In this document: in pieces, positions 1 through 11,508 of the stretch
Position numbering within the stretch: position 1 is the first letter of the stretch
How the letters are laid out: every line of letters begins with the position of its first letter
DNA from: Hydnum rufescens UP504
Lineage: Eukaryota; Basidiomycota; Agaricomycetes; Cantharellales; Hydnaceae
Length of the DNA stretch: 64,000 bases
Direction of reading: 5' to 3'
Assembly: GCA_014904985.1 (NCBI GenBank)
Contig: MU128932.1
Span: 139,474 to 203,473 of the forward strand
Notes under the pieces: model-generated
Databases searched by the model: none
What the model was told of the DNA's origin: nothing
Seen by the model: only the letters and a program-made list of their open reading frames with translations
Position numbers and translations under genes: made by a program

Positions 1-69
1 CAATAATCCATATCAAGGTTAGAATTGGACCATTCCCAACAATCTCCAGTACTCCGCGGGTACGCCAAC

Positions 70-102
70 GCAAAAGGAGCAGCACAGGCTGCTCCTTTTT
101 GC
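70..102. repeat. Short perfect-type hairpin, 14/15-base arms
   Basis: The left arm (70-83) reads GCAAAAGGAGCAGC and the right arm (88-102) reads GCTGCTCCTTTTTGC. They pair along their full length apart from one extra T, around a 4-base loop. A T-rich tract follows. It resembles a bacterial intrinsic terminator in shape, but the context is fungal, so I describe it only as an inverted repeat of unknown role. Confidence 0.6.
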
Positions 103-662
103 ATGGCTTTGCTTGGTTTTTTTTCTTTTCATGATTCTTCTCCCCCTTCCTTTTTATTGTGTATAACTCGGGAACTCCCGACTTTCTATCTAGTTTTTCT
201 CACTCACACCGAACTGCATTCAAGTTCGCTCCATCTGCTTAGTTATATTTTTCCTGCCGCCCTCAAAGATCCTCGCATTTCTCAGTGCATCTAGTACGGG
301 GGCTGTTGTGCTCTCTGCGGTTCGATATCGACGCCGAGACCAGTCCCATGCACCCATGCATCTCGCACTTGGCAAAAAAAAGTCTTCTTGGCATGACTGT
401 GAACCGTAGCTCCTCGTTTCCTTTCTGGGTATACATGTGCTTGTTTTGTGCTTTGCCAGATCTCTTTTTGGGCGTGCGGCGTACGGCGTCTATACCGGAG
501 CGAGCCCTCCTACCCTGCGTCCCGGGCGTTCTGTGCTTCTGTTGCATATGCTTTTTAAGGCAACTGAAAGAATGTACAGTAAATGATTGGCGGTTGATCA
601 GATTATGAGAAAGAGAGATTTCTCATATTATGCAATCATATCGCTCGTTGTTTACTGTCGTT

Positions 663-698
663 CTCTCTGTCTCTGTCTCTGTCTCTGTCTCTGTCTTA
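663..698. repeat. Hexanucleotide microsatellite (CTCTGT)n
   Basis: About five head-to-tail copies of a CTCTGT unit are visible, preceded by a TTCTCTCTGT start. This is a simple-sequence repeat in non-coding DNA. Confidence 0.85.
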
Positions 699-1067
699 TC
701 TGCTGTGGGAGAGTGAGAATGTGGGGTGGAGGCTGAGGCAGGGGATTCTCCTAGGCTGATCATCCTCTGCTGTCTGGTTCCTATACGTGCAAGTCATTCC
801 CTTTGAAATAAATTTAGTAGAGGTGTGGTGGCGGGGGGAGGTGGCTTGTGTGGCAGCTCGTCTTCCCACGTATGGATTTGGTCCGTAAAAAAACAAAAAA
901 AACAAAAGCGACACACCCTGGGCCGTGTTCTTCCCTAGCTACCTCACGGCTCCGGTGTGGAAAAGAAAAAAAACGGAATCGAGGGGAGCCACATGTTGTT
1001 GACAGCTACGTGCACCTAAACACCTGGACGCGGCCCGCGATTTTCCTCGAGAAGTTCGTAACGTTAG

Positions 1068-1126
1068 CTGTTCGATACCAGAAACGTTCAAAGAACGCGT
1101 TCTTTGAACGTTCTGGTATCGAACAG
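1068..1126. repeat. 59-base near-perfect palindrome
   Basis: The two halves are reverse complements of each other. The left arm begins CTGTTCGATACCAG and the right arm ends CTGGTATCGAACAG. The centre AAGAACGCGTTCTT is itself perfectly self-complementary, so there is no loop. The only imperfection is one unpaired A (GAAAC on the left against GTTC on the right). Pairing stops outside 1068-1126. No coding frame explains it. Candidates are a foldback element, a head-to-head transposon-end remnant, or a protein-binding or hairpin-RNA locus; I cannot choose among them. Confidence 0.85.
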
Positions 1127-2049
1127 GCCTTATTTTCTGCTGTAATAATGTATAACGGCAGGTTTTACACCGGTTCCGAGGGCGAGGGGCGATCCCACGT
1201 GCAGGACACACATCAAGCTACATACCGTAATAGGCATCATGGTCCCCAACCTAAGATCCGGCTGATTCAGTCAGGAAGCAAAAAAGTGATAGCCTTGAAA
1301 CGCGTGTACGATCTTCGATACAAGGCACGACTCTTACACGTTGTTAATTGACCCCTCCGGGGTCGCCATGGCTGCCAAACACACGCTCTGGTACTCCCGC
1401 TTTTTTTGGTGCTTTTATCATTTCATTTCCTAGTGAACTATAGCGAACAACAGGAGGGAACAACGAAAAGGTCGTTATTGACAAGGGACACAGTGTATCC
1501 AAAGTATAAAAGAGCATAACTATCAAGACATTTAAGTAGGGAAAGGCCATCGGGACTGTCATTTCCCCCGTCGAAGGGTGTCCAGCCCAGAAGAAAGAAT
1601 GGAAATTGGTGTTGCATTACCCTGCGAAGGACGCGGCAAAATAATGAAAATAAAAAGGAGAGATCACCACTGGGGGGGATCGATCGTCTTTCCTTGGTCT
1701 CGGGACGAGGAGCGGGTCCGACTCCAAGTTGACGATCATAAAAGAAAGGGGTGCAAAGAATATGCATGGCAAGGACGAGCGGGACAGACCGTCGGACGAA
1801 CGAACGAACGGGCTTGCACAGGGCGTGTGTGTGCGTGGTCACGTGCATGGAAAAGCGCAGCATGAAGGAAACGACGGGGTGAAACGATGGCAGACGTGAA
1901 GTGGGCGTGGAGGTGGCGTGGGTATTATTCTGGGTGCTGTATCTCTGAGGTCGTGATCAAGATTTGGAATCAACGGCACGTGATTGATAGTCGCCGCAGT
2001 GTCGGTGGAGGATACAATGGGGGAATATTGCTGATTCTCTTGGAGATGT

Positions 2050-2727
2050 CTACGGGCGCCAGCCCTTGGGCATGAACTGTGAATTCAGGAATATGGTGAG
2101 GTTGGTCATGAGCAGGGAGTAAAGGATTGAAACGGTGCTCACGGTCCATTGGATGGGGAAAACTCCGTCATCGAGGTTGGAGTCCAGGTCTTTGAATGTC
2201 CTTGGGGACATGTCTGTCGCGAAACGTTTGAGTGGGTTACGAGACGTGGATAACATCCACATACCTAATGATCCTGAACTGCATTCGGGGCATTCGTCGA
2301 CCACCTGGGAGTATACGGATTTCCCCGTCTTGGTATTGGTGATATGTACATACTAGGGATCAGAGCTCGCAAGGTTAGATGGGGGGAATGGAGCGAGGAA
2401 CGTGGAATACACACCAGATAGCAATTGTGGCCCCCTGCCCAGATCTGCTGCGAAATAGCGACGATTCTATCCCCACTTCCATTGTACTAGCAAGGAAGGC
2501 CAGATCAAGATGTGGTAGAAGCTGGGTCGACGATGTAGAGCACTCACCCCACCACAAGCACCGTCGCCTGGATAGAAGTAGGTGGCTTGGCCATTGTGGG
2601 TGGTGCGCCTGCCTAGGTCTTGCGCATCTGCTAGATCCTCGGGTACTGGGATGGGACTGGTGAAGACAGGGCAGAGGACGGTGGCGAAGAGGAGAGCGAA
2701 GACGAAGAAGAAGCGGGCGAAAGACAT
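2050..2727 (-). CDS. Small secreted double-psi beta-barrel (RlpA/expansin-like) protein
   Basis: Five exons on the minus strand: 2727-2548, 2486-2415, 2352-2265, 2213-2143 and 2076-2050. All splice in frame at GT-AG sites and encode 145 residues. Residues 1-23 are a hydrophobic signal peptide (MSFARFFFVFALLFA start) ending near a Thr-Ser-Pro cleavage region. After a short propeptide-like linker comes the fold signature: HNGQATYFYPGDGACGG, then NGSGDRIVAIS, then TNTKTGKSV, then VDECPECSSGSLDMSP, ending DGVFPIQW. This is the layout of fungal DPBB/barwin-like secreted proteins related to expansin and RlpA. Such proteins are extracellular and often linked to plant cell walls or development; the precise role is unknown. 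The sequence is intact, with paired cysteines present. A more specific name (for example plant-induced rare lipoprotein A-like) would be inference. Confidence 0.9.
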
Positions 2728-5700
2728 TGTGGAAGAGAGGAGGGGAGGAGTGAGGGGAAAGTGAGCGAATGCACGGGGGTTAAATAAGCGTGATATTCGA
2801 GGGACATGACCGGGTGGCCTCCATCGGTCGCACAGAAAACGAGGGGGTACACACCATTGCGTCGCGTGTCGGCAATTGCCGCCGCCCTGCACCCGCCTAA
2901 ACTAAATAGAAAAAAGTGACCAGCACAGCTGCGCCGATCTCCCACACTATTTCATCCGCTCTCATCCCCCAATAATATCACCCCTTCTGGGGCTAACAGC
3001 CCGATTCGGAAGGGCCGGGTCAGCTGGAATTCGAGAGGCACCCTTCGCGTTTCCAATCCTGGCCAACGTTCCCTTGGATTCCCTTGGACAAGAAAAGCTG
3101 CACCCAAGGAGGAATTCGTGTTCATCCTCCCGACGATCCATCACCCTGATGTATGCATGCCAGTCGTAACAAACTTGGCACTTGTTTCCGCTACACTGCC
3201 ACTCTGCTGCCTCGTTGCGCAGTGGACTCGTTCTCCACGTGATGATTCCCACCCCTCACCCTCAATCTCATATTAGGGTATTCGGGCAGAGACCTAAGCT
3301 CAGGCCGCACCTATATTCGGACAAGGAAATTAGACGACACTCGTTTCCTCGTTACCGGTGTCGTTACTTGAGCTACCCAACAAAGGCCTATACTACCATC
3401 CCCTGCAATTGTCAATGCTTTTTTTCCCAGCTTCCCATCGCTTTCTTCCCTCCACGGGTGAGTAGGCCCTGGAGTCCTGAATTCACATCGGACCGGGTCT
3501 ACACTTCAGGGTCCTTGGGCGCTTGTTCCGTTTGTCCCCCAAAGTTTTTCAGACGATTTCTCCGGCAACTCAAGTTTGTCAATTGATCGATCATCAACTC
3601 GACGTCACACCTTAATCATTGTTCCTAGGCGCATAGGCGCGAGTGTAATTATCCCTTTATTATTCATCATTTGGGGCCAACGAGTTGTGTAGATCGACTC
3701 GGAGCAAGTTCCAAGACACAACCATCCCTCCAGGGCTTTCACCATTCATCTTCACACGATTTCATATCATCTCCAGCGCCTCATGACATATAGCCCAGTA
3801 CGGTAGAAGGATATCACTTCAGAGCCCGTGTGTTAGCATTCTCATTTGCAGGGCAACGCCGCTTCGTGCGCGCCCTTCAGCCCGAAGACGATATAATGCA
3901 GCTTCTCATAGCGGAAACTCCGGAGGTGATTCAATCCCGCATCGTACTCAGGAATTCGCCCTTTGTTTTCCCCCCTCCACCCCCGGGTTCATGCGGTGAC
4001 ATCTCCGATACCATTCCCATTACCGGTCTTGCTGTAGATTAGTACTGTCATCCCCACTTGTCCTGTCTCTCTTCCGGAAATCATACATGTCCCCTAATTC
4101 GATTCCCCTACCCCCACCCTCTTCTAATCCTCATTGAAATGAACTTCAATCACTACAAATATGGTAAAATCTTGATGGAGCCTTGACTTGCATCGGCTCC
4201 ATTATCGTTCGCGAGCGATGCGCATCTACACCCTACTTGCTTACACCCTACATACGTATGCGAGAACCTATACGAAGCGACTTGTCATCGTAAGGGGGAG
4301 GGCTCTGCAAGTAGCTCATCTTGCACCAAGTTGATTACCAGCCCGATCGACAGGAGATGCCGAATAATCGAGATGGAATCGGAGATGCGGATGTGCGGGA
4401 ACACACCCCCCACCTCTCCCTCTTCTGATATCTAGGGACTGCGGGATATCGTGAGCACGAACGCTACGATCGTACCGAATGTGTCGATGGTCGGGAGCAC
4501 GTGACGTCTCCACCTCGATACTCAGACGTAGGAGGGTGCCCACACGTGGGTCCACCCCGGAGAAGTAAATGCAAATGTGCCTTTGCCGGAGGTGCGATCG
4601 GGATCGGCGCCGCAGACAAAGCCAGCGCAAAGCATCTGTCACGCGTGACTGGATCGCAATCGCTATTAGCCCCTATATATGGTACTGGTACTGGTCAAAG
4701 TTGGGGGTGACACGCGGAATTTTGGATACCGGGGTCTTCGGGGGTGCAGGCCAGACGAAGGATAGAACTTGCAGCTCATGAGTCAATGAATAGTCCCTGC
4801 ATCTGCGGTCAGAAAAATATGGCAAGTGTTCTGCAAGCGGTTCGTCCGCAGCCAAATGACGAAGGGACAAAAAGATGTGCCGCCATTGCCAAGACTCCCG
4901 CTTCTCTTCACAACTCATCGATACGTGTCCCATGAGTTGGGAATAGAGATGAATGACGCAACACTACCGTATCCTGTCGTCCGTATATCCCTGCACCACC
5001 GCATGGAACAAAGAATCGGGGGCCGATATTGTTGAGATGTAAAGGGCAGGGCGGGGCCGATGTCAGGGTGACCGGAAGAGGTGTCTATTAAGCGGAGACT
5101 GACTGAGCGCACTCGAAATCCCCAGGCCGCGCAGGGCAATCCAAGGGACTGAAGTCGCTTGAACCTCTTATTTCGCCGCAGAATTCGAGTTGTTGGGGCG
5201 TCGAAGATACGCAACAAAAATTGGCTTTCAATTAAAGAAGCGGAAGACGTCTAATTGAGACCCGCACAGGATTGGCCTACTGGCTACGTATTGTCCATAT
5301 TGATTGCGTCCGCTTGCGAAACCGCAGCGCAAGTCCAGGAATATCCTGGCACCGAGTAGAACGGAGATCTGTAGTGAATTCGCTTTGGCAGGGTTCTACA
5401 TTAAAAGAACGTGCGTTATGAATGCAATTAGCTGAACTGCGATTGGTCCCTGATGTGAATTCCCCCAAATGGATGTGCTGGAGGATCCGAGACTGTTGTG
5501 CACGCAGTTAGGTATGCAGAGTCCACAAGATACGGGAAATTGAGGGGATAGTCCACGTAAGATGTGAGAGAGCGGACATCATAGCACTGCATAGTACGTA
5601 TGGCGATGACTGTGGTTACGTTGCCACACATGTGCTGTACATCGGTAAGATGGAAGGCTGCGCTTTCTGGCCGAGGGAATCGATATTCGGTTCAAAACGC

Positions 5701-5984
5701 ATTTTTGAATCAGTCCCGAACCCAAAGGAAGTACGTACCTCCATTTGGGCACCTGATATGCTCTACTTACATCACCAATATTTGCACCTAAGATGTCGCC
5801 CTGAGACTCGGTGAAAACCGAACCGAATATCGGCAACCCAATTCCTAGAGCCGAGGGGCGCTCGCGGCGTTCCGAAAAAGAAGAATTCCGGCGTTGAGGA
5901 GAAGAACATACTGAATGTGCGCAGTGTTCGCCCAATGTTCGGTATCCTCCGGTCCACGTGAACGGCTTGCTCCCAGGGTTCGCC
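2728..5984. other. Intergenic, no supported gene
   Basis: Apart from promoter sequence for the flanking genes I find nothing I can support. Open frames are all under about 185 codons. The longest (minus, 5579-6127) runs antisense into the first exon of the UBC7 gene and lacks a recognisable domain. A stretch at 5590-5820 stays open on the plus strand, but I see no family match and no exon partners. Confidence 0.45.
2781..2788 (-). promoter_or_regulatory. Possible TATA-like box of the DPBB gene
   Basis: The minus strand reads TTATTTAA-like sequence about 55 bases upstream of the ATG at 2727. Position and base content suit a core promoter element. Nothing else supports it, so confidence is low. 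Confidence 0.25.
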
Positions 5985-6969
5985 ATGCCTATCCACTCAC
6001 AGTCAGCTACGGCTCTGCGCCGGCTCATGACAGAGTACAAGCAGCTCACCTCGGGAGGTGCTCCAGATGGGATGTTTACTGCTGGTATTTCGTTTGTTCC
6101 GGTATTGGAAAGGATGCTCCGATTCACTCTCTGTTGTAAGGCCCAATCACCGAAGAGAACTTTTTCGAATGGGTAAGGGTTGTTGACTTGTGTCCTCGTT
6201 ACGAATTTTCATTTTTGAACCTGTGCTCGTATCCTCAGGAAGCACTGATACAAGGCCCAGAAGACACCCCCTACGTTCGTCCACATGCTGCCATCTAGAG
6301 TGGGTCCTTTGTGAATATAACGGTGTGGAACTAATAGGAAGGCGGGGTCTTTACTGCTCGACTTTCCTTTGTCAGTGCCTTCTTGAGCCTCCATCGTGGT
6401 TCCGCCGCTGAATATCAGAATACTTGGATGATCAATATTAGCCAAGTGACTATCCTCTCAGTCCTTTCAAGATGAGATTTGATCCGCCATTGCTGCACCC
6501 TAATAGTAAGTTCGATTTCTTCGCCGTTCTAATAACCCTGTGGACTCATTCCATGACACGTGATTCACAGTCTACCCTGATGGCAATGTCTGCATTTCGA
6601 TCTTGCATACTCCTGGTGATGACCCAACGATGTACGAACTCTCCTCTGAACGATGGTCACCCGTCCAGAGCGTCGAAAAGGTCATCCTAAGTGTAGTGTC
6701 AATGCTTGCAGGCACGTGAATATCGGCGTACGGCAATACACATACAATTACTCACTTTAATTTTTCCTATCTGGTGGCAGAACCGAACTTGGAGAGCGGC
6801 GCAAACATTGATTGCTGCAAACTGTACCGAGATAATAAAGCGGTTAGTCTGTCATCCTACATTCTCTCCATTCTTCGGCTGCTCAAAAATTCGTGCCATC
6901 GTTGGATAGGAGTACGAACGTCAGGTTCGGGCGTCGATTTTGCACCAACTCGGAATTGAGCATTCATAG
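5985..6969 (+). CDS. UBC7: Ubiquitin-conjugating enzyme E2, Ubc7/UBE2G2 type
   Basis: Eight small exons: 5985-6084, 6141-6172, 6239-6274, 6338-6370, 6442-6505, 6571-6711, 6781-6842 and 6910-6969. They join in frame to 175 residues. The protein is a bare UBC domain. The N-terminal helix is [17 protein letters not shown], and the [19 protein letters not shown] strand follows. HPN is at 86-88 and the catalytic cysteine is C96 in GNVCISILH. The acidic insertion after it (about residues 102-114, [15 protein letters not shown]) is the hallmark of the Ubc7/UBE2G2/Cdc34 branch. In known fungi Ubc7 works with Cue1 and membrane E3 ligases in ER-associated degradation. All key residues are present and there is no frameshift. 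Intron 6 (6712-6780) appears to be GC-AG (donor CAG|GCACGT), the only boundary that keeps the frame. Confidence 0.93.
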
Positions 6970-8337
6970 CCGCTATCTCCTGATGTACCTGTATATGCGA
7001 CAATGTTGTTTTAACTGCACGCAAGATGGCCATGAGGAAGCTTTCTCAAATGGCTATTTTCCCCCCTCCCGATGCTGGGAACGAACTGGGGTCATTGCTA
7101 AATCATGTTCTTGGTCATTTATGCGGCTCTGATATAGAAGAGTGATTGAAGTCTGCCCGGCGTTTCGAAAAAGAAAGACAGACGTGCGGGCCTGGCCTGC
7201 TATAGGTCATACTTGATGCCGCGGCTGCCGGGTTCAGCTTTGCTGCATTTGAGCCAAGTGTCAAAATGGTTGCTATCGTAATCACAATTTCCTCAGCGCG
7301 AGTCGCCGCTTCTACCAACCCAAGCCCTAGTGAATAATCTCGTCGTATTCCTGCATCATCCGAACTGTACGGAGAACGGCCAATCAAACCACCTGAAATT
7401 AATTTTTTTTACAGACGGAAGGCTGTAGGGCGAAGCAGGGAGATCATGATGGCGAAGGGAGAGATGATCCGTCTAATCCGCGGCACTAATACTGTATCCT
7501 GCTCTCGCGGAAGTTTTGAAAGGACTTGAGGGTATTGAATCCTATTCGCCTGGATCGATTTCCTTCCAGCAGTCGACCGTGCAATGCGGTTTAAGCTCAT
7601 TCATGCTCGAATTCATGTTATCCGCAAATTCTCGCCCGAGCAGCTCGACTGGTGATCAAGGGTAGCTCTCCCTTATGCACCCCAAGCTCATTTCAGCCTT
7701 GTATCTTCTCCTGGCTCACTCGGCCTGTCCACCTGTCATGGCATCACTTCCCATTGTTTGCCTTCAATAGAATATTTGCAGTTCCGAACTCAGGTGCGTG
7801 GTTCCTGTGCTCCACCTCATATATATCTATATACACATTTGGCCCACAGTAACTACCCTATCCCAGTCGTCTACCTCGACTGCTACCGTCCCAGGCCCGT
7901 TCATGCGTCAATGCATTGCCATGTATCACCTTTGCCATGTTTGGCGTTAGTAATTGGCTTGAAAATGCTGATATCCTCACTAGTAATTCTAGGGTCTACC
8001 TGCCTTCTCAGGCAAGTCCCTTCCCCGTGCCTTCCTAGGAACAAAGTCTCACACCCTGTTCCATGTATGGATCTGCATTTTCAACCATCTCGTTTCTTTG
8101 TGCGCGTTGCTTCCTGCAGTGTACTACTAGGGCGGGTTCTGATCCACTACGTTATCTTGGTAGGCCACTGGCTGGGCCATACTGATTTGCAGAAGAAGAC
8201 ACTCTTCCTGAGCGGTCGAAAAGCTCTGCACGACGGTGCAAGCACCATTTCGAGGCAAAACGAATCTTTACATCTCTATCTGGCGGAGTCTAGGATGATA
8301 TTGGGTTCTCGCTCATTCCTAGGGCGGGCTCCTGGCA
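6970..8337. other. Intergenic, weak unassigned frames
   Basis: No gene I can support. Minus-strand frames at 7115-7387 and 7409-7600 look mildly protein-like (an Ala/Ile-rich stretch in the first), but they could not be joined by a phase-consistent intron. A 203-codon plus-strand frame at 7758-8369 shows no domain and runs into the segmental repeat, so it is probably chance. Confidence 0.4.
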
Positions 8338-8599
8338 GGCGCAGCGTGATCTTCTCGCGGAAGCGGTGATATCTTGTAAGCTCCATAGTAAAGGGGCCGG
8401 GGTGATAGGTTCTGGATGTGTCGGAGATCTAAACATGCATGTGTTTTTTTGGGGGGGAGCGCTCATTGGGGGCCCATAATGATTGTCGTCAAAGTACCAG
8501 TCAGTCAAACCAGATCTGTTATAGAGATCATCGCAGCTAACGCAGACCGCCAGATGACCACAACAGAACAGATCTCAGAAGGTGATGCTTCCGAATGAC

Positions 8600-11508
8600 C
8601 TACTGAAACTCCGTCTCATCCCGGCAATGATTCCGGAATCTTTCCTTGATGTGGGTCTTCTCGATGCCCTTTCTTAGTGAGCAATACTCCTTATCGTCGT
8701 CCTTTTGGAATCTTGCACTCAAACAGCTCGATGGCTCCAAGCTACTTCGCCGCTCGGCACCTCGCTTAACATTGCGTTATCGGACCGTATTGCGGAGGGT
8801 TTACAAAGCCCATTCGGGGCGACGTCATCGTTGACGACTCCCTTTGTTTGAATGTCTATGGCGAAGATGGAGTTCCCATGCCAGCGGATGCGTTACCGGC
8901 TGGATGGCGAAGTGGACAACGATCTCGGTGTGACTCGGATGGTGGGCGCTACGATGGACCATCCTGTCATTGATTCACAACAGATCGGATCCAGTTCCCC
9001 CCCGATGCCCTCCAAACACGACTGGCGGATGAAAGGAAGGGAGGCCTGGCTGATAGTACGACTCGATGCTGCCTAACGGCTGGGCACGCCTATCTCGCTT
9101 GGCTTCGAATGAAGGCTGCGGTCATTGATATTGGTCAACGCCGCAGTCTTGATATATTCTCTGATCATCTGGGTACCTCACGGGTGGATTCTACCTTCGT
9201 ATCCCCCTACTGTTCAGCCGTTCTCGTCTTTGATGGACTGTGAACACAAGTCTACCGCAGCTCTCAATTTCTTCTGGCCAATGGTGGTCATGGCCCTGCC
9301 GATCGAGTCACACCGGCCGTACTTACCTTTCAGTCTAACTCTGGGGTCACTCGTTCCGAAACAACTCGGACCAAGCCTTAAGCCAGATCCATGAAATAGG
9401 CCTGGTCGTGCTCTTCCAGGGGTACGTACCTCTTTCAATCGGTACGTATAATACTTTTGAAACGGGCATAACTTCAGGAATCGCGCGCTCCTCGCTTTGA
9501 CATCCGCCGTGTGCCCCTTCCACTTCCCGCAGAGCTGGGTTGACACCCTGGCTATGCACGGCCTCGATGGCGGCGTGTTGTCCCTTTCCTTTGTGCGTGA
9601 CAATATGCAAATCCAGGCACCTGTGTCTCTCCCTGCATTTGAGTAGCGGATGGACACAGACTCCAGGCTTCGAAGTCCCGCTTGAACTCGTAGATTTTCT
9701 CAGTGGTAGTATATCTCGCTATTTTATCTCATAGAGCCGCAATTTTTACACGGTGGTTCTCTATAGGGTTCACCCCTGTATCAACTTTCCAAATTTTGAT
9801 CCGGAGAGAGCACGCCCGCCGGCGTCGGACCCTGGGGCAAGTCACCAGGGAAGTGCGTACCCAACTGTCGCATTAGTTTAACACTCTGGATTACTCACCC
9901 CAGTCCCCATGCTCCGGCGACAGGCGGATGTGCGAGTGGGCGTGTTCTTTGAGCTATGACTCGAGGCCTAAGCCACATTTTCCCTTAGGAATATATCTCC
10001 AACTAGCGGCGTCTCGCAACCGACTAATTCTATAGGCCCCACCGATCGCTCGTTTTGTCCGTGGCGCCGTGCCGAGGCGATCCGACGCTTAGGCCGGCCA
10101 ATCTAGTATCAATCGGTTAATCATGAATCGCAGACGCCACATGCAAGATCAGATACTACATTGGACTTGGGGCCTCTTCGTTACGGTGGTACAAGTGGTT
10201 CTCTTCCCCCTCTTCCCCTCGCACTGTGCTTTTCACTTTCTTTGGCGTCCCTCTCATTTCTTCTCTGATATTGTCCTCGGGGGGTAACTCAACTGCATGC
10301 TTTTCCAAATCTCGGTGACGATAAACATCCTCAAGGCGAATTCATGTTAGGCCAGGTGAGCTTGATTTTCCGTCCTCCAATCTAATTTTTTTGACATGAA
10401 CCACACTAGTACTGTCTGGTCGGTTGCCCTTCCATCGTTCCAGCGAGGCACTGTCCTCACCCCCTTCTCAGGCTACCTTCCACTCCGGGAAACTGGAAAC
10501 ATGGCGTATGCGCCCATCCACGGCCCATCGAAAGGGATTGAGCATCGCCTTTCGTCTCCCTCGCTGATCATGGACTTGTGGTAAAAGAGCAAGAACAAGA
10601 ACCCCTCCGCACGGGGATGTACTGGACAGCTGGATGCCCATTTGACTCGGGATCCCCTCCGAGTGCGTCAGTACTGTGCAGATAAGAACAGTGAGAGGTT
10701 CCGACGATACTGGCCATTTCCCTGTGCATTGCGTTGAAGACGGTGACGATCTGTACTTCTCGATCCAGGTAAATGTCCTTGATTTTAGACCAAATGGGTA
10801 TCCTCGAAGATGAGCCAGTCCTATGTAGGCAGCTCCCGAATATTGCAGATTGTTTAATGGTGAACATTACGTAATAAAACTGGTTTTTTTTCTCACCGTC
10901 TAACGGGACCTGCGTCGCTGGGGGCAGGTCTACTTTGCCTATCGTGGTATGTCAAAGTCGGATCATGGACAAGGACCATCTTCCAAAATATCCTGTGAGT
11001 CGCGCTAGTCTATTCCCTTCCTTCCTCGTTGTGTAGACGGTGGCCTGCAACCATGAAATCTTCTTTCTACTGGCGCTATTTCCTCCGCCAAGTGTATCGA
11101 ATCTGATCCCTAAATTCACCGTTTGTTCGTCAAGGGCCCAGGCCTACTCGGGGTACAAGTGACCATTTGTCTCTTGCAAGGATACCTTCACATCCCAGAG
11201 ATGAAACGTCCCTGCTAAATGTCCTCTGCGAGCGATCTCAGGCTGAGCGTCTTCTCGTAGGGTTAAAAATTCGGCCGACTCCTGAGTCGACGACACCAAT
11301 TCTTCGATTTCGTTTACGCAGAAAGGCAACCAGTACATCACATAATCCCTATCTCCCGAATATGGGGCTTCACCGTCCATGCCTATTTCTGCATTAATTG
11401 AAATATGTTCGTTTTTGGTTATACACTGGCCATGGCAAATTCCTGGCCTCGATTGCACTGCACTGCAATACGGCCGCGCGTTCGCACAGTGACCTCCCCA
11501 GCCCCGTC
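8600..11508. other. X segment of unit I: decayed, no intact gene
   Basis: This part matches 16300-18560 (unit II, partly inverted) and 25720-28930 (unit III). No open frame is long or shared cleanly. The best conserved frame is on the minus strand (about 9347-9610 here, 26861-27076 in unit III). It carries a shared peptide of the form C-R-E-L-H-I-x-T-H-K-G-K followed by AAIEAVHSQGV, interrupted differently in each copy. On the plus strand, a shared peptide DSLCLNVYGEDGVPM near 8840 hints at a carboxylesterase-like remnant, weakly. I regard the segment as relics of one or two genes. Confidence 0.4.

Larger units (their letters stand above)
1..2049. other. Gene-poor left end
   Basis: I see no convincing gene here. 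The open frames on both strands are short, overlap one another and match no family I know. The stretch contains an inverted repeat (70-102), a hexanucleotide microsatellite (663-698) and a long near-perfect palindrome (1068-1126), listed separately. T-rich tracts around 110-170 could belong to the 3' end of a gene lying outside the window, but that is a guess. Confidence 0.5.

Noticed and set aside
70..102. Bacterial rho-independent terminator
   Set aside because: Shape fits, but intron-rich eukaryotic genes surround it; recorded as a hairpin only.
5579..6127. 182-codon open frame on the minus strand
   Set aside because: It runs antisense through the first UBC7 exon and intron, has no domain, and its plus-strand partner is clearly the real gene.
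7758..8369. 203-codon plus-strand open frame
   Set aside because: No recognisable domain, biased composition, and it runs into the leader repeat of unit I whose other copies do not keep the frame open.
8840..9070. Carboxylesterase gene in the X segment
   Set aside because: Only one short peptide resembles the SEDCLxLNVY motif; nothing around it supports an esterase fold.
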